Virus record (IMG/VR): IMGVR_UViG_3300044970_000730
Location: 1 to 64,000 of that record
From: a virus
Reading direction: 5' to 3' (one strand)
Length of the DNA stretch: 64,000 bases
Every line of letters begins with the position of its first letter. Position 1 is the first letter of the stretch. Positions 28,328 through 34,896 of the stretch are shown piece by piece. The position numbers and the translations under genes were made by a program. The notes beneath the pieces were generated by a model, which did no database searches, was not told the DNA's origin, and saw only the letters and a program-made list of their open reading frames with translations.

Positions 28328-28347
28328 TTGTTGGTTACGACGCCACA

Positions 28348-28376
28348 AGTATAGTCCTTCGACGCAAGAGTGTCTA
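28348..28376 (-). promoter_or_regulatory. Sigma70 promoter for leftward early genes
   Basis: On the minus strand: TAGACA (plus 28371-28376), 17 bases, TATACT (plus 28348-28353), each 5/6 to consensus. An inverted repeat AAACC-TAC-GGTTT (28385-28397) lies 8 bases upstream of the -35 box and may be an operator. Confidence 0.8.
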
Positions 28377-28767
28377 GTATCTACAAACCGTAGGTTTAGT
28401 TGTTATTTAGTCTTGTGTGTATTTTATGTAATAAGGGTTGTTAGTTCTTAGAGAGAGTAGGTTTTAACTTAGTAGGTTAGTTAGTTATACGGAGTATAAC
28501 ACTTAATAGTGTTAGTAGTAAGTAAAAGATCAAGAGCTTAAAGAGCTTTTAGTAAAGAGCTTAAGAGCAAGAGCTTAAGAGCAAGAGCTTAAGAGCAAGA
28601 GCTTAAGAGCAAGAGCTTAAGATCAAAAGCTTTAAGAGCAAGAGCTCTTATTATAATTCTTCTTGGGAAGTCTGTCAAGCCCCCATCGCCAAGCAGAGCT
28701 TGGCTCTTATCATTCCCGCCAGAGGCGGGTTCTGTACCCTATCGCTCTACCTCAACTTCTAACAATC
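28377..28767. other. AT-rich non-coding region with iterons: candidate replication origin
   Basis: There is no convincing gene in this stretch. From 28385 to 28540 it is strongly AT-rich. Two overlapping hairpins are present: GTTATA-CGGAG-TATAAC (28484-28500) and AACACT-TAAT-AGTGTT (28498-28513). The iteron array at 28557-28626 follows, and then a GC-rich segment. Melting-prone DNA next to direct repeats is the usual architecture of an initiator-dependent origin. This is inference without experimental support. Confidence 0.45.
28557..28626. repeat. Five tandem 14-bp iterons (GAGCTTAAGAGCAA)
   Basis: Four perfect copies (28557-28612) and a fifth with one change (GATCAA instead of GAGCAA) are head to tail. 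Degenerate copies flank them from about 28531 to 28655. The core of each unit contains CTTAAG and AGAGC half-sites. There are no spacers, so this is not a CRISPR. It may bind an initiator or regulator. Confidence 0.8.
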
Positions 28768-29469
28768 TCAACAAGTTAGCACTTCTACCGTCTTTCTTAC
28801 ACTCCTTCCTCCACCTCTCATCTCCTTCGGTAAGACTTCCCTTAGCTGAATGTTCCCTAACCGAAGGGGTATGGTCGTATCCAACCTTTCTAGCCGTATA
28901 CTTCCACCCCTTCCCCCATCTCTCGTATCCCGAATGTACTCCGCTACCGTACCCACCCAAGGGTACACGTAGGAGACCATGAATGATCCCATCACAACGG
29001 ACACAAACTCCTCCCGACTCAACTCAACTGGAATCTTAGCCATCTTCCACACATCGAGAAGATAGTCGTACCGAAACCCCATATCTGCCCTTCTCCTTCT
29101 CTCTCGTTCGTCGTACTTCTCCAACTTACTTCTCCGTCGTTCCCACCCCTTTTTCAACAAAAGACTCATGTCTTTCTTCTTTAACAGCTTGTTCAGTTTG
29201 TCTTGCTCATCAGGTCGGAGGGGTTTGTCAGAGAAGTACGCCTTACGAAAGAGGTAGTCCGCGTGTGAGGCGATAGGAGGGGCTTCTACGTACGACCCTA
29301 GGCTACCCCTGCTCCTCTCCTCTAGGTGCGCCTCTAGGAGCCTCCTGTTGAGTTCTAGGACCACTGGGCAGTAGTCCTCCGCGTCTATCGACGGGTACTC
29401 CATCCGCACTTCGTGCGTTCCGTTACAGAAGCTACACAGTCTAGTTTGTAGATCGTCGTTACAAGTCAT
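28768..29469 (-). CDS. Hypothetical zinc-knuckle protein, possibly HNH-like
   Basis: 233 residues. The N-terminus has LCSFCNGTHE, a CxxC zinc-ligand-like pair. The middle is very basic (GWERRRSKLEKYDERERRRR). Near the end RLERLDTTIPLRLGNIQ recalls the D-R-x-D...Y..GN-x segment of some HNH proteins, but the catalytic His is not evident. It is driven by a consensus promoter at 29511-29539, with AAGGAG before the ATG, so it is probably expressed early. Function unknown; DNA or RNA binding is plausible. Confidence 0.65.
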   Translation of the reverse strand: MTCNDDLQTRLCSFCNGTHEVRMEYPSIDAEDYCPVVLELNRRLLEAHLEERSRGSLGSYVEAPPIASHADYLFRKAYFSDKPLRPDEQDKLNKLLKKKDMSLLLKKGWERRRSKLEKYDERERRRRADMGFRYDYLLDVWKMAKIPVELSREEFVSVVMGSFMVSYVYPWVGTVAEYIRDTRDGGRGGSIRLERLDTTIPLRLGNIQLREVLPKEMRGGGRSVRKTVEVLTC

Positions 29470-29510
29470 ACGCTGTAACTCCTTGATGCGATTGTCAAAA
29501 GTAGTGCCCG

Positions 29511-29539
29511 ATTGTAGATGTTTTAGACTTCTCTGTCAA
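29511..29539 (-). promoter_or_regulatory. Sigma70 promoter for the zinc-knuckle gene
   Basis: On the minus strand: TTGACA (plus 29534-29539), 17 bases, TACAAT (plus 29511-29516), 11 of 12 consensus bases. The inverted repeat at 29540-29553 directly abuts the -35 box. The start codon is about 42 bases downstream of the -10 box. Confidence 0.87.
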
Positions 29540-29553
29540 GCGACGCTAGTCGC
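29540..29553. repeat. Inverted repeat GCGAC-GCTA-GTCGC abutting a -35 box
   Basis: A perfect 14-base inverted repeat. Read on the minus strand it is GCGAC-TAGC-GTCGC followed at once by TTGACA. The same arrangement, with different arm bases, is at 52679-52698. Confidence 0.75.
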
Positions 29554-29716
29554 GTCTAGATACTGAGGGAATTACGGAAGGAAATCGTTAAGTTTGTAAT
29601 TGGGATTTTTACCGGGAGAGGGAGGGGGCCACCCCCACCCACCCCACCCACGCGAAAGGGGATACCCCCGGGGGTCTAATCACACACGAAGGAGAGCCCC
29701 CGACTGACCCAGAATG

Positions 29717-29733
29717 TTCGTTACGATAACGAA
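29717..29733. promoter_or_regulatory. Operator-like inverted repeat TTCGTTA-CGA-TAACGAA
   Basis: A perfect 7-bp inverted repeat with a 3-base centre. A further ATAACGAA follows in direct orientation at 29738-29745. It is a candidate regulator-binding site. Confidence 0.45.
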
Positions 29734-29871
29734 TCGGATAACGAAAGCGTAACCAACGAAGAGGATGAACTGTAACAAACTGTCATTCGATCAACGCGTA
29801 GGCGTATGAATGGGAACAGGGCAGGTCATGACACTCCGTCTGTCGAAGGTGCTGGGCTCTATTGTGTTAAG

Positions 29872-29899
29872 AATATGTTAATTGGTTACGTAACATATT
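29872..29899. promoter_or_regulatory. Operator-like inverted repeat AATATGTTA...TAACATATT
   Basis: Perfect 9-bp arms separated by 10 bases. The TGTTA/TAACA half-sites recur at 30076-30090 with closer spacing. A second inverted repeat, CAGTCA-TCC-TGACTG, is at 29921-29935. These are candidate operators controlling the switch between divergent units. Confidence 0.5.
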
Positions 29900-30282
29900 C
29901 CCCCACCCACAGCAGTAGTTCAGTCATCCTGACTGTATTGGTACGTAACAGAATGATCGATTGGTCTGTTAAGTAATGGATCAAACAAGTGAGGGAGGGT
30001 GGGGAAGACACACTAGCCCATCGGAAGACTGCCCATTAATATACACGTGTGCACTAATACCCGCCTAAGATGTTATGTTATACCGTAACAGTAAGAAGGC
30101 GAGGGCGGAGCTATACACGCGCGTGAGCGCGCATCTTTATCCCGCACGCTGTGCGGAGTGATCCCACACTTGGCACAATCGTTTACAAAAGAATCGCCCT
30201 GGGCGCTTGTGTCGGTGCCTTGTCCGTGGTCTACTAGCTCCACGCCGCAGCCACACCGGCTGCACCATTCGGAGAGAACACC

Positions 30283-30489
30283 ATGTTTACCAACCGCACC
30301 GACCTGTCTGATAAAGCCCGCGCCTTCCTCGCCAAGAACCCTACACACATTGGAACCGTGCTAGGCGTTGATTACTTCGAGCATCCGACGCTCGGCGACG
30401 AGGCGCCGCTAGTAATGATCGGTCCCGATGGTAAGGTCAGGCACTCGGACCACTGGGACTTGCCGACCGTCGAGGAATTGCGCGGTTAG
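30283..30489 (+). CDS. Small hypothetical protein, first rightward gene
   Basis: 68 residues, soluble, with DLSDKARAFLAKNP and a C-terminal HWDLPTVEELRG. GGAGAG precedes the ATG. As the first rightward gene it is probably expressed immediately after infection and may be a host-takeover protein. No family is recognised. Confidence 0.6.
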   Translation: MFTNRTDLSDKARAFLAKNPTHIGTVLGVDYFEHPTLGDEAPLVMIGPDGKVRHSDHWDLPTVEELRG

Positions 30490-30545
30490 TTCAACCCGTG
30501 TCAATCTAGCCCCACACAAGACGAGACCCCAAGAGGAGTTATACC

Positions 30546-30845
30546 GTGAGCCAGAAATACCGTGCAGACCGCAGCGAAACCCAAGCCGATGGCGCTATCT
30601 GCTGGTTTGCGGATTGGATGGGTGGACCTACCCTGTCTAAGATAAACAAGTGCCGCATCGACGGCCTGGGCGACAAGCGTTTGACGGTTTACATTACCGG
30701 CGAAGACGCTGATCTTTGGTTTTCCGTCCCAGCCAGCACGCGCTACCGTGGCCAGTATGTCCGGGGCTATGTCACGTCGGACGATGCGGGTTATATCTTC
30801 CACTCGGTAGATCGCCACAAATCGCGCCTTGTTTCTTCCGACTAA
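30546..30845 (+). CDS. Hypothetical protein
   Basis: 99 residues from a GTG start with AGGAG upstream. It is predicted beta-rich, with RLTVYITGEDADLWFSVPA in the middle and two Trp in ICWFADWMGG. It has no membrane segment and no recognised domain. It belongs to the string of small early genes. Confidence 0.6.
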   Translation: MSQKYRADRSETQADGAICWFADWMGGPTLSKINKCRIDGLGDKRLTVYITGEDADLWFSVPASTRYRGQYVRGYVTSDDAGYIFHSVDRHKSRLVSSD

Positions 30846-30858
30846 GGGATCCAAACCC

Positions 30859-30978
30859 GTGATAGACTACACAGATGAAATGACAGACGGCGAGCTAATC
30901 GCCTATCTGTCCGAGCTAGCCCGCATCGAATCCGAATCGAGCGCGGACATGGACACCTACGCCTACGGGAGCTATTGA
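30859..30978 (+). CDS. Very small acidic protein
   Basis: 39 residues from a GTG start. It is acidic with one short helix (DGELIAYLSELARIESES). It ends one base before the next start, consistent with polycistronic translation. Evidence is limited to frame and spacing. Confidence 0.4.
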   Translation: MIDYTDEMTDGELIAYLSELARIESESSADMDTYAYGSY

Positions 30979-30979
30979 T

Positions 30980-31072
30980 ATGAACGACTTCAACCCGCTC
31001 GACACGAAAAAGATGACCCACAGCGCACTAGAGCGGGTAGCGTTCAACCCCTCAGAGGATTATCTAAGATGA
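30980..31072 (+). CDS. Very small protein overlapping the next gene
   Basis: 30 residues (MNDFNPLDTKKMTHSALERV in part). The stop overlaps the next start as ATGA, typical of coupled phage genes. No function can be suggested. Confidence 0.4.
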   Translation: MNDFNPLDTKKMTHSALERVAFNPSEDYLR

Positions 31073-31281
31073 ACTCCAAAGAAGTACAAGCCCACATGAA
31101 AGCACAAAACAAATTTTTAGTTACTCTTGATGAGTACGGAATACCCGACACAATCAAAAAGAATGGGAAAATCATCAGTGCTGCAACAAAAGACGCACAA
31201 AGGATTTTGCGATCATTAGACAAAGGTGTTATCCCTTGTGGCGTGAGCATCGCCGAGCACAAAAAGAACCCAAACCAATGA
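31069..31281 (+). CDS. Small basic protein, MNSKEV family copy 1
   Basis: 70 residues, basic, starting MNSKEVQAHM. The next gene starts with nearly the same ten residues. The rest (GKIISAATKDAQRILRSLDK) is helical and soluble. A small tandem duplication of the gene start is the likely origin. Confidence 0.55.
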   Translation: MNSKEVQAHMKAQNKFLVTLDEYGIPDTIKKNGKIISAATKDAQRILRSLDKGVIPCGVSIAEHKKNPNQ

Positions 31282-31508
31282 ACAGCAAAGAAGTAACCGC
31301 CCACATGCACCTCTATCGCCAAGCGATGGAAAGCCGAGCCGAACGCGACACAAGCGCACTAGCGCGGACTAGTTTGTATCAACATGAGCGCCGCGAAGCG
31401 GAGCGAAAAGCCCGCAGGGCGAATCGTTTGCTTGTCGTCTCGGTTTGGGTGTTGACAGCGCTGGTTGCGTGTGTCACTATCTTTTCCACGACGTTCACTA
31501 CCAACTGA
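31278..31508 (+). CDS. Small membrane protein, MNSKEV family copy 2
   Basis: 76 residues. The start MNSKEVTAHM mirrors the upstream gene. A basic helix (ERREAERKARRANR) is followed by one membrane segment (about residues 50-72, LLVVSVWVLTALVACVTIF). It overlaps the upstream stop as ATGA. Predicted inner-membrane protein with the N-terminus in the cytoplasm. Confidence 0.6.
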   Translation: MNSKEVTAHMHLYRQAMESRAERDTSALARTSLYQHERREAERKARRANRLLVVSVWVLTALVACVTIFSTTFTTN

Positions 31509-31527
31509 CTAACCCGGAGAAACCCCC

Positions 31528-31818
31528 ATGCGCATCACAATCAAACACCTGCGTCCCCTTGTGGATCGCTTGAACCGCGTAGCCGGCCATCCACTTGAGC
31601 CGTGGTCGCGTGGTGAGGACGGCAAGCTTCGCGCCAACATCGGAAACTTTCACATCGACCAAGCTTGTGGAGGTTACAGCCTTCATAAGATGGCAAACGA
31701 GTGCGGCGGGGTTAACGATGTGTTCCGCGTTGGACACATCTCCGCTCGCGCCTTGTATGACCAGATTCACGCATTTCTGTGTGGGATGGAGTACGCGAAC
31801 AAGGGAGAAACACCATGA
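31528..31818 (+). CDS. Hypothetical protein
   Basis: 96 residues. It contains LRPLVDRLNRVAGHPLEPW and DQACGGYSLHKMANECGG, a pattern I associate with small uncharacterised proteins in proteobacterial phages and prophages. GGAG precedes the ATG. It is coupled by overlap to the next gene. Function unknown. Confidence 0.62.
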   Translation: MRITIKHLRPLVDRLNRVAGHPLEPWSRGEDGKLRANIGNFHIDQACGGYSLHKMANECGGVNDVFRVGHISARALYDQIHAFLCGMEYANKGETP

Positions 31819-32087
31819 GAAAGCTCGAATCCGATATGCTCGCCGCGATCAAAGCCGGCCGTAACTGGCAGAGCGGGAACACGCAGATCACGCATCAGCC
31901 CAATCCGTCCATCTACCTGCATGGGAACCGTATCGCCTTCACATGCCCGGAATATGATGGGCTTCGCTGTGATACTTGGGTTTTCAAGAACTGGCCCACA
32001 CGCACTACGGTCTCCCGTCTCCGGGCTCTCGGGATCAATGCATGTGTGTGTAAGGGTGTCCCGATGATTGACGGGAAGCCGGTGTAA
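31815..32087 (+). CDS. Hypothetical protein
   Basis: 90 residues, soluble, with NPSIYLHGNRIAF and a Cys pair in ACVCKG. The chosen ATG at 31815 overlaps the upstream stop and follows a GGGAGAAA-type ribosome site. No family is recognised. Confidence 0.6.
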   Translation: MRKLESDMLAAIKAGRNWQSGNTQITHQPNPSIYLHGNRIAFTCPEYDGLRCDTWVFKNWPTRTTVSRLRALGINACVCKGVPMIDGKPV

Positions 32088-32105
32088 CACCCGAGCCGCT
32101 TAGAT

Positions 32106-32138
32106 ACGCAACCTTAGTTTACACTTCTAGGGTTGCGT
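32106..32138 (+). terminator. Hairpin in the gap between early genes, possible weak terminator
   Basis: Arms ACGCAACC (32106-32113) and GGTTGCGT (32131-32138) are perfect. They are followed by only a short T run (TTTC). It may be an attenuator or a regulatory hairpin. Confidence 0.4.
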
Positions 32139-32210
32139 TTCTAGGCCGCTCCGTGTAACACTCCGCTTGCTCAAGGCAACCTAGCCACACACAACACAGG
32201 ACTACACCCC

Positions 32211-32540
32211 ATGAATACCGTAGCCGTTCTAGTCTCCGAACTCACTGGCCCCGCTCTGGACTGGGCTGTGGCTAAGTGCGAGTACCCCGCTTTTGAAAGT
32301 GAAACTTGCACGGATATTGGCAATCATCGGCGGTATTCTCTTGACTGGTCCCAAGGCGGACCGATTATTGGCCGGGAGTTGATTTCCACAGATTGGGATA
32401 ACGACTGTTGGAATGCGTCGGTGGGGGACTTCGGGGGTTACTCCTCTGGTCCCACTGCCCTAATCGCCGCCATGCGTTGCTACGTGGTGTCAAAGCTGGG
32501 TGGTGTTGTTGACATCCCCGCCGAACTCGTGGCACAGTAA
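32211..32540 (+). CDS. DUF2591 (NinX-like) phage protein
   Basis: 109 residues. The layout ELTGPALDWAVAKCE at the start, GGPIIGRELIST in the middle, and GPTALIAAMRCYVVSKLG followed by VDIPAEL at the end matches the DUF2591 family, found in lambdoid phages (where some are called NinX) and many prophages. Its biochemical role is not known to me. Its presence supports exchange with temperate phages. Confidence 0.85.
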   Translation: MNTVAVLVSELTGPALDWAVAKCEYPAFESETCTDIGNHRRYSLDWSQGGPIIGRELISTDWDNDCWNASVGDFGGYSSGPTALIAAMRCYVVSKLGGVVDIPAELVAQ

Positions 32541-32605
32541 GTCAACAAACCACACCCACCGGAGAAAGTGCCCCTCTCACCGGCCCCGGCCGGCTCACCC
32601 CGCAA

Positions 32606-32619
32606 GCGTCGCTAGACGC
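32606..32619. repeat. Inverted repeat GCGTC-GCTA-GACGC
   Basis: Identical 14-mer to that at 24487. It lies 17 bases upstream of the start codon at 32637, where it could fold in the mRNA next to the ribosome site. Confidence 0.6.
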
Positions 32620-32636
32620 GACTATCGGAGATTGCT

Positions 32637-33032
32637 ATGCCCATCGTCCGCACCATCCAAAGCTTCAACGAGTTCGCCGAGTCCTTCCGTTCCATGGGAC
32701 GTGGGGATCAGTTCCAAAACCTTGAATGGCTTTATGATTACCTTGAAGAATACTCGGACAGTTGCGGAGAGCCTGTCAAGCTTGATGTAATCGCCTTGTG
32801 CTGCGAGTACACGGAAGACACATACGACTCCATCGCAGACAGCTATCCCGATATCGACATGCCCGACGAGGCCGATTACTCCGACCTTGACGAAGGCGGC
32901 GAAGTCATCGACGGCACGCTAGATGAAGAAGCCTTCGCCGAAGCTCGACGCGAAGCGATTCTAGACTATCTGCGGGATAACACTTGCGTGTGTGGGTACG
33001 ACGACGAGACGGTGCTTTATGCTCAGTTCTAA
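32637..33032 (+). CDS. Acidic hypothetical phage/plasmid-type protein
   Basis: 131 residues, strongly acidic. Features are FNEFAESFRSMGRGDQF, the central LDVIALCCEYTE, and the end YLRDNTCVCGYDDETVLYAQF. This set of phrases occurs in a common family of small uncharacterised proteins from enterobacterial and pseudomonad phages and plasmids. The acidity would fit DNA mimicry or protein inhibition, but that is speculation. Confidence 0.7.
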   Translation: MPIVRTIQSFNEFAESFRSMGRGDQFQNLEWLYDYLEEYSDSCGEPVKLDVIALCCEYTEDTYDSIADSYPDIDMPDEADYSDLDEGGEVIDGTLDEEAFAEARREAILDYLRDNTCVCGYDDETVLYAQF

Positions 33033-33048
33033 CCAAAAGGTGCCCAAC

Positions 33049-33894
33049 ATGACCACTACCACAAAGAAGCCGAAATACGTCTATGTCCTGCGCGTCAACG
33101 ACGCGGAGAACAAGTCCTGTAGAAAGACGTTCCAGTACCCGAAGAGGGGCACCGTAACTGCTCCCGACTGGAGCCCCGACCCTGTGTGTGGTGGGGGGCT
33201 CCACGGGTGGGAGAATGGCGAGGGTGACTCTTCCGTCGCAGAATGGTACGATGACGGGGTTTGGCTTGTTCTCAAAGTGCTTGAATCTGACCTTGTGCGC
33301 CTTGGCGGTAAAGTGAAGTTCAAGACCGGCACTATCGCCCACGCTGGCACCAAAGAAAGCGCAACGCGCTATATTTGGGAGAAGACAAAGGCTCCCCGTA
33401 TTATTGGGTTGGTTCTCACGGGTGGGGATTACTCCACCCTCACGGGTGGGGATCGCTCCACCCTCACGGGTGGGTATTACTCCACCCTCACGGGTGGGGA
33501 TGGTTCCACCCTCACGGGTGGGTATGGTTCCACCCTCACGGGTGGGCATCGCTCCACCCTCACGGGTGGGTATGGTTCCACCCTCACGGGTGGGCATCGC
33601 TCCACCCTCACGGGTGGGCATCGCTCCACCCTCACGGGTGGGGATTACTCCACCCTCACGGGTGGGGATGGTTCCACCCTCACGGGTGGGTATGGTTCCA
33701 CCCTCACGGGTGGGGATTACTCCACCCTCACGGGTGGGGATCGCTCCACCCTCACGGGTGGGGATCGCTCCACCCTTTGCTGGCGCGTATGGGACGGTAA
33801 CGCGAACCGTCTACACGTCCGGTACACTGGCGAGGATGGAATCGAACCGAACAAGGCTTATCGGTTCGTAAACGGTGAAGTGGTGGCTGTGTGA
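33049..33894 (+). CDS. Ice-nucleation-protein-like beta-solenoid with phage N-terminal domain
   Basis: 281 residues from the ATG at 33049. Residues 1-123 form a soluble domain with the signature CGGGLHGWENGEGD, a pattern I associate with DUF7666 (name to be verified). Residues 124-243 are 15 perfect octapeptides of form TGG-x-x-STL, where the first variable residue is D, Y or H and the second Y, R or G. Residues 244-281 have WRVWDGN, TGEDGIE and FVNGEVV, which resemble the C-terminal cap of bacterial ice-nucleation proteins (WDG ... TGE.GVE ... YVN). Those proteins also carry STLT octapeptides with TxT water-ordering motifs. No signal peptide is seen. Role unknown; ice binding or a templating surface are options. 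Confidence 0.8.
   Translation: MTTTTKKPKYVYVLRVNDAENKSCRKTFQYPKRGTVTAPDWSPDPVCGGGLHGWENGEGDSSVAEWYDDGVWLVLKVLESDLVRLGGKVKFKTGTIAHAGTKESATRYIWEKTKAPRIIGLVLTGGDYSTLTGGDRSTLTGGYYSTLTGGDGSTLTGGYGSTLTGGHRSTLTGGYGSTLTGGHRSTLTGGHRSTLTGGDYSTLTGGDGSTLTGGYGSTLTGGDYSTLTGGDRSTLTGGDRSTLCWRVWDGNANRLHVRYTGEDGIEPNKAYRFVNGEVVAV
33418..33777 (+). repeat. 15 x 24-bp in-frame tandem repeats
   Basis: Fifteen head-to-tail 24-base units encode TGGxxSTL. Between units nearly all differences fall in the two variable codons: GAT, TAT or CAT, then TAC, CGC or GGT. The last unit also ends CTT instead of CTC. Because the unit is a multiple of three, other frames stay open too and give false overlapping open frames. Confidence 0.97.
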
Positions 33895-34076
33895 ATACCG
33901 AACTGGCTACCGAACTCTTCGCCGTCTTCATCCCCTCCCGGGGAGACATTCCACAGGTTTCTATGCAAACCCAGCGAGGCGCTATCGGCTTGTGCAAAGC
34001 CCTTCACGAACTAGGACACACGGATGCGGACTACTATCGGTACACGTGCGAACACTCAGACGGTTTCGACCACTAG
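33891..34076 (+). CDS. Small hypothetical protein
   Basis: 61 residues from a GTG overlapping the stop of the repeat protein (GTGA). It contains TELFAVFIPSRGDIPQVS and a C-terminal HTDADYYRYTCEHSDGF. No domain is recognised. Coupling to the upstream gene suggests co-expression and perhaps joint function. Confidence 0.55.
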   Translation: MNTELATELFAVFIPSRGDIPQVSMQTQRGAIGLCKALHELGHTDADYYRYTCEHSDGFDH

Positions 34077-34095
34077 CAATAAAGGAGCGCACAAC

Positions 34096-34380
34096 ATGAC
34101 TACCGAAAGCCGCCCGTGGAAGAAGGATGTAACGAAAGGGGAGTGGATCGCAGACTTTGGTAGTCATCTTTTGTCCCCTTCTAGCTTGAGACTAATTGCC
34201 GTCGTACAGCACGGACCATCCCAAGCAGCGGACGTGATTTTTATCAAAGAAGCGTCTAAAGTATTCCACCAAACCGGAATGACCCCCGGAGAACTCGCGG
34301 AGCGGGTTAGGGAGTTGAAGTTTGAGTTGGAAGATGCACTAGAAGAACTCAAGTCACTACGATTCAGCAGAGGACTCTAA
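34096..34380 (+). CDS. Hypothetical protein with C-terminal coiled coil
   Basis: 94 residues from an ATG preceded by AAGGAG. The C-terminal third (ELAERVRELKFELEDALEEL) is a heptad-like helix. The N-terminal part is mixed. No family is recognised. Confidence 0.6.
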   Translation: MTTESRPWKKDVTKGEWIADFGSHLLSPSSLRLIAVVQHGPSQAADVIFIKEASKVFHQTGMTPGELAERVRELKFELEDALEELKSLRFSRGL

Positions 34381-34381
34381 C

Positions 34382-34579
34382 ATGCCCCACATGCTAGTAA
34401 GCCTAGGCAAAGACGTTTTCTCTCTCGTCTACGCCATCCACCCCAAACCATCCGTTATCCGAAAGGCGATTGAACTAGCCTTTCCTATTGCCCCCGGCTT
34501 GGCTGTATCGTACCGGGATCAGGCTTCCGGGGCTTGGTATCGTTGCACTAAACTGACAGAAGAGGACAAGAACCAATGA
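34382..34579 (+). CDS. Small hypothetical protein
   Basis: 65 residues, soluble, starting one base after the previous stop and overlapping the next start. It contains HPKPSVIRKAIELAFPIAPG. No function is recognised. Confidence 0.55.
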   Translation: MPHMLVSLGKDVFSLVYAIHPKPSVIRKAIELAFPIAPGLAVSYRDQASGAWYRCTKLTEEDKNQ

Positions 34580-34896
34580 ACAATTCCCCCAAGCACACGC
34601 CGGGTCCGTGGGTGTGGGTGTTTGACGGTTACTATACTCAGCTTCTAGATGCGAACGGGGAAGTCGTCATGGATGATGGGTCAGCCGGGGGTGAGTATGC
34701 TCCGGTTATTGAACCTGACTCAGCCAACGCCCGCTTGATCGCCGCCGCGCCAGAATTGCTTTCCGCCATTAAAGCTTTGATGAATCGAGCCCTGAAAGAC
34801 GCTGAACATTATGCGCCAGAAGGAAACGAGCCAATATGGGCTTTTATTGCTGACGCATCCGACGCCATCGCCAAAGCCACAGGCGGTGCCGCATGA
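34576..34896 (+). CDS. HTPGPW-type phage protein of unknown function
   Basis: 106 residues. The start KHTPGPWVW and the middle ANARLIAAAPELLSAIKAL are signature phrases of a very common uncharacterised phage and prophage family. It is predicted to be a small soluble alpha/beta protein. Overlap with both neighbours indicates operon expression. Confidence 0.8.
   Translation: MNNSPKHTPGPWVWVFDGYYTQLLDANGEVVMDDGSAGGEYAPVIEPDSANARLIAAAPELLSAIKALMNRALKDAEHYAPEGNEPIWAFIADASDAIAKATGGAA

Larger units (their letters stand above)
29470..30282. other. Divergent control region without genes
   Basis: 813 bases with no supportable gene. It separates the leftward and rightward transcription units. It holds a leftward promoter at its left edge, several inverted repeats (29717-29733, 29872-29899, 29921-29935, 30076-30090), three CGTAACA repeats (29889, 29944, 30084), and a C-rich stretch near 29624-29670. 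A hairpin CCGCAC-GCT-GTGCGG sits at 30142-30156. I could not place a convincing rightward promoter, although one must lie in or near this region. Confidence 0.6.

Noticed and set aside
28557-28626. CRISPR array
   Set aside because: The 14-base units are directly adjacent, with no unique spacers and no cas genes.
33375-33871. Plus-strand open frames of 141 and 155 codons and a 238-codon minus-strand frame over the 24-bp repeats
   Set aside because: The repeat length is a multiple of three, so all frames stay open. Only the frame from 33049 has a normal N-terminal domain, a C-terminal cap and a ribosome site.
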